The notes: generated from the sequence alone by a model not told the origin. 64,000 bases of DNA from CAVQBJ01 sp963819075 (GCA_963819075.1 CAWFUP010000004.1:310001-374000), one strand, 5' to 3'; counted from the stretch's first letter, positions 50,407 through 59,562 are shown. Made by a program: numbers and translations.

Positions 50407-52247
50407 GCGTTGCCGCGCACTCGCCGACGGCGCGCGTGTCGAGCGGCGATCTCGAGGCTCAGCTCGACCGAGTTCGCCTCGAGAGCGACACGCTGTACGC
50501 CGTCATCGCGGTCATCGCCGCCGCCCCCGATCTCGACGGCATCCTCGACCGCGTGGTCGACCTGCTCACGGAGGCGACCGGCTGCCACGCGTGCTTCATC
50601 TACCTGCGACAGGGCGATCGCCTGCGCCTGCGCGCGGCGTCGCGAGTGTTCTCGCACGCCGTCGGGAAGATCGACTTCTCCGTCGAGGAGGGTCTGGCCG
50701 GCTGGAGCGTGCGCAACGGCGAGGCCGCCGTCATCCGCGAGAACGCGCAGGACGACCCGCGCACCAACTACATCGCCGAGCTGCAGGAGGAACGCTTCCA
50801 GTCGATGGTGACCGTGCCTGTCGCAGCCCGCTCGGGCGAGGCGCTCGGCGTGATCGTCCTGCACACGGTCGCACCGCGCGAGTTCGACGAGTCGACCCTG
50901 AACTTCCTCGTCCACACCGCATCGTTGCTGGCCGGCGCAATCGAGAACGCGACGCTGTACGAGGAGGCTCGCCAGCGCGTCTCCGACCTGCAGCGCCTCT
51001 CGCGCCTGTCCCAGCGGATCGCCGCGGTCGACGATCGCGAGGCGCTCTACGAGGTCGCAACCACCGGGGTCCGCGAGCTGCTCGGCGCCGACGCCTGCTG
51101 CCTCTACGAGCTCGACCGGGCGCGCGGACAGCTGCTGATGGCGGCCGCCGACCCGCCGGCTCGCGGCGACGAGCTCAGTCGACCGCACGACGAAGCGGCG
51201 GCCGGCGGCGGACTTGCCGTGCTGCTCGGCGTGCTCGGCCGCCGTGATGAGGCGGCCCCGGACGGGGACCTTGGCGTGGACGAGCACCAGATCGTCGCGC
51301 CGATCACGGCCGGCCGCGAGCAGCTCGGAGCGCTGCTCGCCGCGCGCCAGACGCCGTGGGAGGGCGACGCGGGCGAACTGCTGCGAGCCGTCGCCGGACA
51401 GGTTGCGGTCGCGCTGGAGAAGGCGGCGCTCATCGAGCGTCTGACCGGCACGAACATCGTGCACGAGCTGTTCGCTGCGCTCGACGCGCGCGACGTTGCG
51501 CTCGCGGAGACGCGCGCTCGCGAAGCCCGCTTCGACTTCGCGCGGCGGTTCGTCGCCGTGTGCGCCCATCCGATCGCGACGCCGCCGCCAGCTGCCCGCG
51601 GTGGCTGCTCGCAGCCCTTTGTCGTGCGGATCGAGGAGCTCGAGGCGTCGCTGCGCCGGATCGCGCCCGCGACGGCGTGCGTCCGCGGCGCGGAGCAGCT
51701 GCGAGCGCTGTGTCCCGTCGACGACGCATCGGCCGGCGCCGCCGCGGCGTTCGGTGAGCGGCTCGGAGCCCTGGCTCGCGATGCCGGCCTGGTGATCGGC
51801 CACTCGAAGCTCGTCAGCGGCGCCGACGGCGCGGGGCGTGGCCTCCGGGAGGCCGGCGACGCCGCCCGCATTTCGCGGGCGCTGCGTCCGCAGGGCGGCA
51901 GCCTCGGCTACGACGAGCTCGGCGCCTATCGCTACCTCGCGCACATCGCACCCGACGAGGTGCCTGACGATCGCCACGGGACGGCCGTCGCGATTCTGCT
52001 CGACTACGACGCGCGTCGCGGCTCGGCGCTCGTTCCCACGCTCGAGCGCTATCTGTCGAGCGGCCGCAATGTCGCCGTGACGGCGCGCGACCTGATCGTG
52101 CACCCGAACACGCTGCGCCAGCGTCTCGAGCGCATCGAGGCGCTGACCGAGCTCAGCCTGACCGAGGAGGACCTGCTGTCCCTCGAGCTCGCGCTCAAGC
52201 TGGCCCGCCTGCGCGGGACGCCGCCGACTCGAGCATCCGGGGGGTAA
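50403..52247 (+). CDS. GAF-domain PucR-family transcriptional regulator
   Basis: A 614-residue regulator. Residues about 30-180 are a GAF domain (SVEEGLAGWSVRNGEA core, then VPVAARSGEALGVIVLH), residues about 195-345 a second, weaker GAF-like domain, residues about 360-530 a linker and CdaR-like part, and residues about 540-605 the PucR helix-turn-helix (VHPNTLRQRLERIEALTEL). GAF domains sense small molecules. Its TTG start overlaps the gmaS stop, so regulator and ligase are cotranscribed; it is the natural candidate to control the divergent mgs-mgd operon in response to methylamine or a pathway intermediate. The effector is unknown. It differs from the PucR protein at 8438, which has no GAF domain. 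Confidence 0.85.
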   Translation: MSVAAHSPTARVSSGDLEAQLDRVRLESDTLYAVIAVIAAAPDLDGILDRVVDLLTEATGCHACFIYLRQGDRLRLRAASRVFSHAVGKIDFSVEEGLAGWSVRNGEAAVIRENAQDDPRTNYIAELQEERFQSMVTVPVAARSGEALGVIVLHTVAPREFDESTLNFLVHTASLLAGAIENATLYEEARQRVSDLQRLSRLSQRIAAVDDREALYEVATTGVRELLGADACCLYELDRARGQLLMAAADPPARGDELSRPHDEAAAGGGLAVLLGVLGRRDEAAPDGDLGVDEHQIVAPITAGREQLGALLAARQTPWEGDAGELLRAVAGQVAVALEKAALIERLTGTNIVHELFAALDARDVALAETRAREARFDFARRFVAVCAHPIATPPPAARGGCSQPFVVRIEELEASLRRIAPATACVRGAEQLRALCPVDDASAGAAAAFGERLGALARDAGLVIGHSKLVSGADGAGRGLREAGDAARISRALRPQGGSLGYDELGAYRYLAHIAPDEVPDDRHGTAVAILLDYDARRGSALVPTLERYLSSGRNVAVTARDLIVHPNTLRQRLERIEALTELSLTEEDLLSLELALKLARLRGTPPTRASGG

Positions 52248-52287
52248 TCCCGCACGCGTTACACGTGCACGCCTCCTTGCCGGCAGC

Positions 52288-53523
52288 ATGGTGGCCAGCG
52301 ATGCTTCGCGGGTGCCGGTTCCGGGCCTTGCTGGCTCGCATGTCCCGCCGCTCGAGGAGCGCGGTGACCGGCCGCTTGGCGCCTACCCATCGTGGGCGCG
52401 CTGGAATGGCGAGCTCGATCAGCGTTATACCCTCGGGATCGAGGAGGAGATCATGCTCCTCGATCCCGTTACCTGGTCACTCGCCCAGGCCAGTGATCGC
52501 GTAGTCCCGAGACTCTCGGCCGAGCTCTCGCCACATACGTCGCCGGAGACACACGCGGCGGTGCTCGAGCTCGCTACCGGGATCCACACCGAGGTCGACC
52601 GAGCCGTCGCGGAGCTGTCGTCGCTCCGAACGGTGCTCGCGCGCGAGTTGCGCGTGATGGGACTGACCGCCGCCGCCGCCGGCACGCACCCGCTCACCAT
52701 CCCGGGGGAGACCGAGGTCTCCGGCGCGAAGCGCTACCGGATGCTCGGCGACTCGATGCGTGTGCTCGCCCGGAGAGAGCCGACCATGGCTCTGCACGTC
52801 CACGTCGGTGTGCCAGCGCCCCAAGACGCAATCCGGCTGCTGAACGGTCTGCGGCGCACCACGCCGGTCCTGCTTGCTTTGTCAGCGAACTCCCCGTTCT
52901 GGGAGGGGCGCGATAGCGGGTTCGCCTCGGCGCGCACCGTGATCTTCCAGGCCTTCCCTCGAACGGGGCTGGCGCGGTCGTTCGCCGGCTACGCCGACTA
53001 CGTCCAGGCAGTCGATGCACTCGTGGCTGCGGAGGCGATACCCGATCCGAGCTTCCTGTGGTGGGACGTGCGGCCCCAGCCGACGCTCGGCACGGTCGAG
53101 GTGCGCATCATGGACGCCCAGTCGCGGCTCGACGAGATCGGTCCGCTCGTGGCCCTCGTCCAGTCGCTCGCTCGCCTGGAGCTCGAGGAGAATCCGGCGG
53201 TGGCCGTGCCGGGCCCCGAGGTGCTCTCGGAGAATCGCTTCCTGGCCGCCCGGGATGGGATGGACGCCCGCCCGATCGACTCGACAGCCCGGCGTCTGGT
53301 CCCCGTGCGAGAGATCCTCGACGCCCTGCTCCTCCGCTGCCGCCCACACGCGCTCGCCCTCGGCTGCGCCGACGCGCTCGACCGGGTGCGGCGACTCGCG
53401 GCCGCCAACGGGGCCGCTCGTCAGCGCGCCTTCACCGCCGGTAACGGGCGTCTCGACCAGCTGGTCGCGGCTCTCGCCGACGGATTCCTTGCGCCCGGCC
53501 ACGACGACCGGCCAAGGGCGTGA
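52288..53523 (+). CDS. YbdK-type carboxylate-amine ligase (glutamate-cysteine ligase 2 family)
   Basis: A 411-residue ATP-dependent ligase of the GCS2 family. The family start YTLGIEEEIMLLDP (about 47-60) contains the metal-binding glutamates, and ALHVHVGVP and the VEVRIMDAQ strand are typical. YbdK proteins couple glutamate's gamma-carboxyl to cysteine weakly or to unknown amines, so the real substrate is open. It follows the regulator gene by 40 bases, and after it comes a class II amidotransferase 34 bases on. Both partners and the upstream gmaS deal with gamma-glutamyl bonds, so a linked gamma-glutamyl pathway is plausible. Residues 1-45 are a poorly conserved extension; a later start is possible. 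Confidence 0.85.
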   Translation: MVASDASRVPVPGLAGSHVPPLEERGDRPLGAYPSWARWNGELDQRYTLGIEEEIMLLDPVTWSLAQASDRVVPRLSAELSPHTSPETHAAVLELATGIHTEVDRAVAELSSLRTVLARELRVMGLTAAAAGTHPLTIPGETEVSGAKRYRMLGDSMRVLARREPTMALHVHVGVPAPQDAIRLLNGLRRTTPVLLALSANSPFWEGRDSGFASARTVIFQAFPRTGLARSFAGYADYVQAVDALVAAEAIPDPSFLWWDVRPQPTLGTVEVRIMDAQSRLDEIGPLVALVQSLARLELEENPAVAVPGPEVLSENRFLAARDGMDARPIDSTARRLVPVREILDALLLRCRPHALALGCADALDRVRRLAAANGAARQRAFTAGNGRLDQLVAALADGFLAPGHDDRPRA

Positions 53524-53557
53524 ACGCATACGACCCCTCGATAGAAAGGAGCGGCAT

Positions 53558-54412
53558 ATGTGCCGCTGGCTCGCCTACTCCGGCTCTCCCATCCTCCTGA
53601 GCGAGGTGCTTTACGGGGGGGCGCATTCGCTGATCGACCAGAGCCTGCACTCGCGTCTCGGCGCCGAGACGACCAACGGCGACGGCTTCGGCGTCGGCTG
53701 GTACGGCGCTCCCCAGCAGCCCGGCGTCTTCCACAGCACGGAACCGGCCTGGAACGACCGAAACCTGCGCGAGCTCGCCGACCACATCAGCTCCGGACTC
53801 TTCTTCACGCACATCCGAGCGGCGATCGGCAGTGCCGTCCAGCAGACCAACTGCCACCCGTTCCGCCACGACCGATGGTTGTTCATGCACAACGGGTACA
53901 TCAACCAGTTCGCCACGATCAAGCGCGATCTCGTGCTCGCCGTCGACCCGTCGTTGTTCGCAGAGATCGAGGGCCAGACCGACTCCGAGACGTTGTTCTT
54001 CCTCGCCCTGACCTTCGGCCTGCAGGACGACCCGCCCGCCGCGATCGAGCGCGCGATCGGGCTCGTCGAAGCCGTCGCCGGCCGCCACGGGGTCGCTAAC
54101 GCCTTCCAGGGCACGATCGCGACGACCGACGGCGAGAGCATCTGGGCGGTCCGGTACTCAACCGAGGGAAAGTCGCGCTCGCTCTTCTACACCACCGACG
54201 TACCGACGCTGCGCAAGCTGTATCCCGACCGACGGGACTTCGCGGCGTTCTCGGCGGACGCGCGGCTAGTCGTGTCCGAGCCGCTCGGCGACGTCCCCGG
54301 CGTATGGAACGAGGTGCCCGAGGGCACCTGGGGCGTGGTCGCCCGGGGCCACGACGAGATGCAGCCGTTCCGACCGAACGCGCCCTCGACATCGGTCCCC
54401 GTCGTCGCGTGA
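53558..54412 (+). CDS. Class II glutamine amidotransferase, EgtC/YafJ-like
   Basis: A 284-residue Ntn-hydrolase with catalytic C2 (MCRWLAYSG). GDGFGVGWYG, FFTHIRAA, NCHPFRHDRWLFMHNGYI and TDSETLFFLAL are the family motifs for glutamine binding. EgtC removes a gamma-glutamyl group in ergothioneine synthesis, but egtB and egtD are not nearby, so another gamma-glutamyl amide is likely. Following the YbdK-type ligase by 34 bases with a good AAAGGAG site, it may hydrolyse the product of that ligase or of GmaS. It has no fused synthetase domain. The C-terminal 20 residues are disordered. Confidence 0.87.
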   Translation: MCRWLAYSGSPILLSEVLYGGAHSLIDQSLHSRLGAETTNGDGFGVGWYGAPQQPGVFHSTEPAWNDRNLRELADHISSGLFFTHIRAAIGSAVQQTNCHPFRHDRWLFMHNGYINQFATIKRDLVLAVDPSLFAEIEGQTDSETLFFLALTFGLQDDPPAAIERAIGLVEAVAGRHGVANAFQGTIATTDGESIWAVRYSTEGKSRSLFYTTDVPTLRKLYPDRRDFAAFSADARLVVSEPLGDVPGVWNEVPEGTWGVVARGHDEMQPFRPNAPSTSVPVVA

Positions 54413-54442
54413 GCCCCCTCGCCGGGTCAGTACGGATCGCGG

Positions 54443-55105
54443 TCAGATCGTCAGCGCGCCGCGGACAATCAGCGCCGCACCGACCCCGAACGACGCGATC
54501 ACCACGATCGCGCGCGCGTGGCCTCGTACCCACCCGTCGACTGCCCCGACTGTCGCGCGCGCAGCCTCGGGCTCGATGATGCAGACCGCAAGCGCGACGA
54601 TCGGGATCGCGAACCAGATGGCGTTGTAGATGAGGACCTCGGCCAGGCCGCCCGGCACCTTCGGCTGGTCAGCGACGATGACGTCGAGCGCGATCAGGTA
54701 GAAGAGCCCGGGAATGTGCGTGGCCGGGCCGGCCAGCGCGGCCGTCCGGAGCGTCAGACGACTCTCGAGCAGGGCTGCCCAGCGGCGGCCGTCGGTCTTG
54801 GGCGCTTCGGGCGAATGCGGCCGGCCGATCCGACGGGTGAGCACGGCCGCCGCGAGGGCCAGCACGACGATCCCACCCGCGATGTCGGCGATCCCCTTCG
54901 TGCGATGGGTTCCGGAGCTGACGTCGATGCCGTTGAAGGCCCAGATGACGAGCACGCCGAAGGCGATGGTGAACGCGAGGCCCGCCGCGACGTAGCCGGT
55001 CATGAGCCGCCGCGGCGATGGGGCCGACAGCAGCGCGCGCACGGCGGCGAGGCTCGTCGGGCGCACGGTACTCACGAGGGCCAGGACGACGATCTCGATC
55101 GTCAC
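54443..55105 (-). CDS. GAP-family membrane protein
   Basis: A 220-residue protein with six likely transmembrane helices and a short charged central loop (about 95-110). It resembles the actinobacterial GAP (Sap) family, relatives of LysE-type exporters, some of which help move glycolipids to the surface. The helix-1 motif LVSTVRPTSLAAVRALL and the central GPATHIPGLFYLIALD support that. The substrate is unknown. It converges with the EgtC-like gene 30 bases away and follows the MOSC gene on the same strand by 41 bases. Confidence 0.72.
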   Translation of the reverse strand: MTIEIVVLALVSTVRPTSLAAVRALLSAPSPRRLMTGYVAAGLAFTIAFGVLVIWAFNGIDVSSGTHRTKGIADIAGGIVVLALAAAVLTRRIGRPHSPEAPKTDGRRWAALLESRLTLRTAALAGPATHIPGLFYLIALDVIVADQPKVPGGLAEVLIYNAIWFAIPIVALAVCIIEPEAARATVGAVDGWVRGHARAIVVIASFGVGAALIVRGALTI

Positions 55106-55146
55106 GTTGCCGCCATGGCGTGGTCGGCGGGCACGGCCGCAGGACG

Positions 55147-56064
55147 CTAACGCAAGCTGGGCCTGTCCGCGGTGGCCCGGCGCAGCACCACGTTCGGCTC
55201 GGCGCTTCGGCTCACGACCCGCACCGGGTCGCCGACGCGGATCGTGAGGCCGGGGGCGTATGCGTGGGCGAGGTTCTGCGCGAAGAACACGCCCGTGTTG
55301 GACTCGTCGTGGGCATTGAAGCCCTTGCGGGTGGTCAGGGCCCGGCGAACCGCCTTACCCGTGACGGCGGTGTCCTGGTCGACGTCGGGGATCGCGCACC
55401 GATCGCACGCCTTGACCACGAACGCGGCCATCGCGCCGATCCGCAGCTCTCTCCAACAGTCCTCGTCGTACGGCTCCAACTCGGGCCCGTCGACGACGAC
55501 GTTGGGGCGGAAGCGGTTCATCGGCACCGGCTCGTCCATTTCGGTGTTGAGCCGGCCCAGCGACGGCTCGGCGGCCAGCAGTATCGAGTGGCCGTCGGCG
55601 AACCCGACCTGGTTTGAGGCGTCGGGCCGCTGATAGCTCGTGGAGATGAACCGCGGGGCGTCATCGACGACGCGCAGCAGGCGATACCGGCGGTTCTCGC
55701 GGTAGCGCGGCAGGCAGCGCGTGAACCAATCGTTGAGGCTCTCGTCCACGATCTGACCGACTACGGGCTTGCCATGGACCGTCGCGTCGACCATCTGCGC
55801 CGCGTCGGGCTCGAGACGAAGCGGCAGCTCGGCCGGCGGCATCCCCGGCGCGGCGAGGGCGATCGCGCCGGCGCCGATCGTGGGCACGATCAGCGCCATC
55901 TCGGGGATCTGACGTTGGGACAGAAAGCTGCCCTCGTCGTCAACGATCATGTAGTCGCGGTCGTGGTCTAGCCCTCTCGGCGTGATGTGCGCCTCGGTGA
56001 GAGCGGTCCCGGCGCACGACTTGATCGGATACGTGAACAGCCCGGTCACTGTGATCACGCTCAT
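55147..56064 (-). CDS. MOSC-domain protein
   Basis: A 305-residue protein with an N-terminal MOSC_N beta-barrel domain (FTYPIKSCAGTAL, RGLDHDRDYMIVD) and a C-terminal MOSC domain (about 130-290). The conserved sulfur-carrying region is VKACDRCAIPDVDQDT, with the cysteine expected from sulfur-transfer or molybdenum-sulfurase relatives. Such proteins handle the molybdenum cofactor or reduce N-hydroxylated compounds (YcbX, mARC type). Here it may serve one of the two molybdopterin enzymes, though neither is adjacent. It starts at ATG 56064. Confidence 0.88.
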   Translation of the reverse strand: MSVITVTGLFTYPIKSCAGTALTEAHITPRGLDHDRDYMIVDDEGSFLSQRQIPEMALIVPTIGAGAIALAAPGMPPAELPLRLEPDAAQMVDATVHGKPVVGQIVDESLNDWFTRCLPRYRENRRYRLLRVVDDAPRFISTSYQRPDASNQVGFADGHSILLAAEPSLGRLNTEMDEPVPMNRFRPNVVVDGPELEPYDEDCWRELRIGAMAAFVVKACDRCAIPDVDQDTAVTGKAVRRALTTRKGFNAHDESNTGVFFAQNLAHAYAPGLTIRVGDPVRVVSRSAEPNVVLRRATADRPSLR

Positions 56065-56303
56065 TGCTCTCGTTCGTCCCTGTCTGGCTGGGCAAGTTCG
56101 TTGATGCCTGCCGCCCCGTCCGCGGCGTGCGGGGCTCGGGTCGCCCCCTCCTTACGCCGACGCGCAGCGCCGTCGCTGGGCGCTTCGGGTTGCCCGGCGT
56201 CGGCGAGGGCCGGAGTGTAGCCGCGCCAGCGGTCGAGCGCGAGACCCTCGACCCGCGCACTGAACTAATAGCCCTATTGTCGACTGAAATTGCCCCTTAT
56301 CGC

Positions 56304-56309
56304 TAGGCT
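56304..56309 (+). promoter_or_regulatory. Candidate -10 box (TAGGCT) for the DUF4395 gene
   Basis: TAGGCT ends 6 bases before ATG 56316, the ideal spacing for a leaderless mRNA. Confidence 0.45.
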
Positions 56310-56315
56310 GAGCAC

Positions 56316-56816
56316 ATGCACCGGCTGTTCTCCTTCCCGAATCCCGTGAATGAGAAGGCGGCCCGCGTCGTGGCCGCCACGGTCTTCGCCACGGTCCTGA
56401 CCCTGCTGGCCACGAGCTGGTACTGGCTCCTGATCCCGCTCACCTACGGCTTCTGGGCGCGCGCTCTGACTGGCCCGACGCTCAGCCCGCTCGGGTGGCT
56501 GGCGCAGAACGTCGTCGCCCCGCGCCTGGGCGAACGGCGGCCCGTGCCCGGTCCACCGAAGCGCTTCGCTCAGGCGATCGGTGCCGTGCTGTCGACGGTG
56601 GCGCTCGTGAGCGCACTCGCACTCGGCTGGAATGTCGTCGCCGATGTCGTGCTTGCCGCGCTGCTTGCGGCGTCCGGCCTCGAGGCGTTTGCCGGCTACT
56701 GCCTCGGCTGCCGAATCTTCGCCCTGCTCATGCGGGTTGGCGCGGTGCCCGAGTCCGTGTGCATCGAGTGCGCCGACATCAGCGCTCGACCTCGCGCGAC
56801 GAGCGTGGCCAACTGA
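56316..56816 (+). CDS. DUF4395 family membrane protein
   Basis: A 166-residue membrane protein of the DUF4395 family. The signature SFPNPVNEKAARV (about 6-18) leads into helix 1; four hydrophobic helices follow. Helix 4 carries GYCLGCRIFALLMR and a CIEC pair lies near the C-terminus, cysteines that may be redox-active or bind metal. In many genomes this family sits next to thiosulfate or thioredoxin-like genes, but not here. Function is unknown. It is followed after 46 bases by an antiporter gene with its own ribosome site. Confidence 0.82.
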   Translation: MHRLFSFPNPVNEKAARVVAATVFATVLTLLATSWYWLLIPLTYGFWARALTGPTLSPLGWLAQNVVAPRLGERRPVPGPPKRFAQAIGAVLSTVALVSALALGWNVVADVVLAALLAASGLEAFAGYCLGCRIFALLMRVGAVPESVCIECADISARPRATSVAN

Positions 56817-56862
56817 GCAAGCGAACCGACCGCGTCGTCTCTCACACTCTTGGGGAGACGTC

Positions 56863-58128
56863 ATGGGCTCCGGGCTTGCCATCGTCGGCGTCACGCTCCT
56901 GCTCGTCGCGGGAGTGTCGCAGCGCCTCTCGGATACGCCGGTCACGCCGGCGATGGTGGTGGTCGCGGTCGGCGTACTCGTCGGGCCCCTGGTGCTCGAT
57001 GACCTCACGGTGCAACCGTCGAGTTCGACGGTTCGGACGCTCGCCGAGGCAACGCTGGCGGTCGTGTTGTTCTCGGATTCGGCGCGCGTGGATCTGCGCG
57101 CCCTGCGCCGCGAGGCAGCGGTGCCGCTGCGCCTGCTCGGGGTCGGTCTACCGCTCACGATCGCGCTCGGCGGCCTGCTGGCCGTCGCCCTGTTTAGCTC
57201 GTTCTCGCTCAGCGAGGCCCTGATCCTTGGCGTGATCCTGGCGCCGACGGACGCCGGACTGGGCAGCGCAGTGGTGACGGACGCGAGGCTTCCACAGCTC
57301 GTGCGCCAGTCGCTCAACGTCGAGAGCGGCCTCAACGATGGCATCTGCGTCCCGCTGCTGTTGATCGTGCTCGTCACCGCCTCCGGCACCGCAGGCGCGT
57401 CTCACCCGCTACGCGTGCTGGCCGAGGAGATCGGCTACGGACTCCTCGGCGGCGTCGCCGCCGGCGTTCTCGCCGCAACGGTCGTGAACGTCGGCGAACG
57501 GCTCGAACTGATCGACGGCCGCTGGCGTCAGATCATCCCGGTGGCGGCCGCGACACTCGCGTACGGATTGGCGACGACCCTCGGCGGCTCGGGCTTCATC
57601 GCCGCTTTCGTGGGCGGCGCGTTGTTTGGCCTGTTCGCCCGCGAGCGGGTCGCCCCGGCGATGCGCTTCACGGAGGAGACCGGCGCCGTGCTGGACGGCG
57701 TGACGTTCTTGGTCTTCGGCGCCGTGCTGCTCGGACCCGCGCTCGAGCACGTCAGCTGGCAGGTGGCGTTGTACGCCGCGCTCAGCCTGACGATCGTGCG
57801 AATGCTTCCGGTGGCGATCTGCCTGTGGGGCACGAAGGCACGCGGCCCGACGGTGGCGTTCATCGGATGGTTCGGTCCGCGCGGACTCGCTTCGATCGTG
57901 TTCGCGGTGATCGTGGAGGACGCACATCTCGCGCACTCCCCGACGATCGTCCTCGCCTGCTACCTCACGGTCGGCCTGTCGGTACTCGTGCACGGGCTGT
58001 CGGCGGCGCCGCTCGTGACCCGCTATGCCACGTGGTACGACGCGGCCGCGCACGGGCGCTCCTCGCTGGAGACCACGCCAATGCACGAGCATCGCCCGCG
58101 GACGGCCCCCACGCCGCCGAGTGGGTGA
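56863..58128 (+). CDS. CPA1-type cation:proton antiporter
   Basis: A 421-residue membrane protein with about 12-13 helices. The conserved APTDAGLGSAVV (about 127-138) and SGLNDGICVPL segments match the ion-binding core of monovalent cation:proton antiporters (CPA1), where the two aspartates carry the cation and proton; GWFGPRGLASI is the other family motif. It would exchange Na+ or K+ for protons. The start is ATG 56863 with GGGGAG upstream. The C-terminal 30 residues form a polar tail with a HEHRPRT stretch. Specificity is not predictable. Confidence 0.9.
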   Translation: MGSGLAIVGVTLLLVAGVSQRLSDTPVTPAMVVVAVGVLVGPLVLDDLTVQPSSSTVRTLAEATLAVVLFSDSARVDLRALRREAAVPLRLLGVGLPLTIALGGLLAVALFSSFSLSEALILGVILAPTDAGLGSAVVTDARLPQLVRQSLNVESGLNDGICVPLLLIVLVTASGTAGASHPLRVLAEEIGYGLLGGVAAGVLAATVVNVGERLELIDGRWRQIIPVAAATLAYGLATTLGGSGFIAAFVGGALFGLFARERVAPAMRFTEETGAVLDGVTFLVFGAVLLGPALEHVSWQVALYAALSLTIVRMLPVAICLWGTKARGPTVAFIGWFGPRGLASIVFAVIVEDAHLAHSPTIVLACYLTVGLSVLVHGLSAAPLVTRYATWYDAAAHGRSSLETTPMHEHRPRTAPTPPSG

Positions 58129-58186
58129 CGGCGGGACCCCGGTCGACACCGACGTGCCAGTCGCGCGATCCGAATCAGCGTGCGAT

Positions 58187-59425
58187 TCAGGGCGCTGCGT
58201 TCGCGGGGAACTGCTCCTCGATCTGCCGTCGCAGGATCTCCGTGCCAGTAAAGGCCAGAACCGTGAAGAACAGCATCCACCAGACGTTGCGGGTGGCCGG
58301 GATCGGACCCCAGATGAAGACCAGCAGCAGCAGGGCCGCCGTGATCGCGTAGGCCATCCAGGGACGCTCCTGCAGGCTGGGAGCGAGCGCACGCCGAGCG
58401 GCCGTGGCCCACTTTGCCGGTCCAGCGAACCAGCCGGCGGCGATCACCGGGATCCCGATGATCAGCGTCGCTCCGGCGACCTGCACGAGCAGGCCGGTGG
58501 CCACCGAGTAGGCGTCGTAAGCCGCGGGGCGCACGGCCATGTTGGGCGCAATCACGGGAACCAGCTGGTTCTCGGTGATCCGGCGAATCAGCAGGACGGC
58601 CAGGCCGGATATGACCAGGCTTCCGCCGACCCACATGAGCGTGTGGCGACGGTATCCCCGGGCCAGGACAAGCGCCAGCGCGTACAGCACGAGCACGAGG
58701 GCAACGAGCACGATCGAGAGGGCGTGCAGCCCCTTGGCGCCATCCTGGACGAGTCCCAGCTGCTTGGACTTCACTACCGTGATCGTCGCCGCCGAGGCGG
58801 GCAGCTTCGCGGCCAGGCTCGTCGGCAGGCCAAGGCGCTGCAGCAGCCCGGCCAGGATCACGCGGAGATTCAGTACGACGGCGCCGTTATTGACCTGTAC
58901 GCGTGGGCCTCCCCCGGTCACCACCCTCACGAGCTGCTCGTCGGCGAAGTAGTTCGCGTGGCTCCACACATCCTGGACGCGTGGGTTGTCGAGCGCCCGC
59001 TCGGCGCCCTGCTGGGCCAGGTTCTGAAGCGCGCCCGCAATCGGGCCAGCCAGACGCGACAGCTGCCCGGGCAGCGCGCCCTGCAGTTGCGCCTGCACGT
59101 CGACGTTCTGGTAGAGCTGATCGACGAGGTAGTTCGACAGTGCGGTCCGCACGGTCGGCTTCTGCAACAGCTCCGTGCTCGTCCTGGACCAGTTGGTCGG
59201 GTTGAGCAGCTGCCGGTTCGCCCAGACCGCGAAGATGGCGAACACCGCAAGCAGCGTCGCCACGGTCAGAATCACCCGCACCCAGATGCGGTGCGGGTAC
59301 ACGAGCCCTGGCCCAGCTCCCCCGTTGCCAGCTCCCTCGGTGCCAGCTCCCTCCAATGCTCCTCCGTTCGTCGTCCAGGTCCGGCCGGTGCAACCGACGA
59401 TCACGCCCCTCGACTCGCCTCGCAT
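58187..59425 (-). CDS. Uncharacterised multi-helix membrane protein
   Basis: A 412-residue protein: a Gly-rich N-terminus containing a short tandem repeat (GAGTE, GAGNG, GAGPG), one transmembrane helix (ILTVATLLAVFAIFAV), an outside domain of about 140 residues with many Gln and Leu (VDVQAQLQGALPGQL, GALQNLAQQGAERAL), then four helices and a basic C-terminus. I recognise the type as a conserved actinobacterial membrane protein without known role. Start is uncertain: ATG 59425 is chosen, while a GTG at 59302 (preceded by purine-rich sequence) would remove the Gly-rich repeat. It converges on the antiporter gene 58 bases away. Confidence 0.65.
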   Translation of the reverse strand: MRGESRGVIVGCTGRTWTTNGGALEGAGTEGAGNGGAGPGLVYPHRIWVRVILTVATLLAVFAIFAVWANRQLLNPTNWSRTSTELLQKPTVRTALSNYLVDQLYQNVDVQAQLQGALPGQLSRLAGPIAGALQNLAQQGAERALDNPRVQDVWSHANYFADEQLVRVVTGGGPRVQVNNGAVVLNLRVILAGLLQRLGLPTSLAAKLPASAATITVVKSKQLGLVQDGAKGLHALSIVLVALVLVLYALALVLARGYRRHTLMWVGGSLVISGLAVLLIRRITENQLVPVIAPNMAVRPAAYDAYSVATGLLVQVAGATLIIGIPVIAAGWFAGPAKWATAARRALAPSLQERPWMAYAITAALLLLVFIWGPIPATRNVWWMLFFTVLAFTGTEILRRQIEEQFPANAAP

Positions 59426-59562
59426 CGCCCGGATGGGATGAAACGCAAGATGTACGTCGCCGCAAACGCGGTCAGCTCGTGAGCGCGACCTCACGATGCG
59501 GTACGCGATCGATCTCGAGCGCCGCACGCATCCATTTCCCGCCCGGATTCGTAGACAGCACC

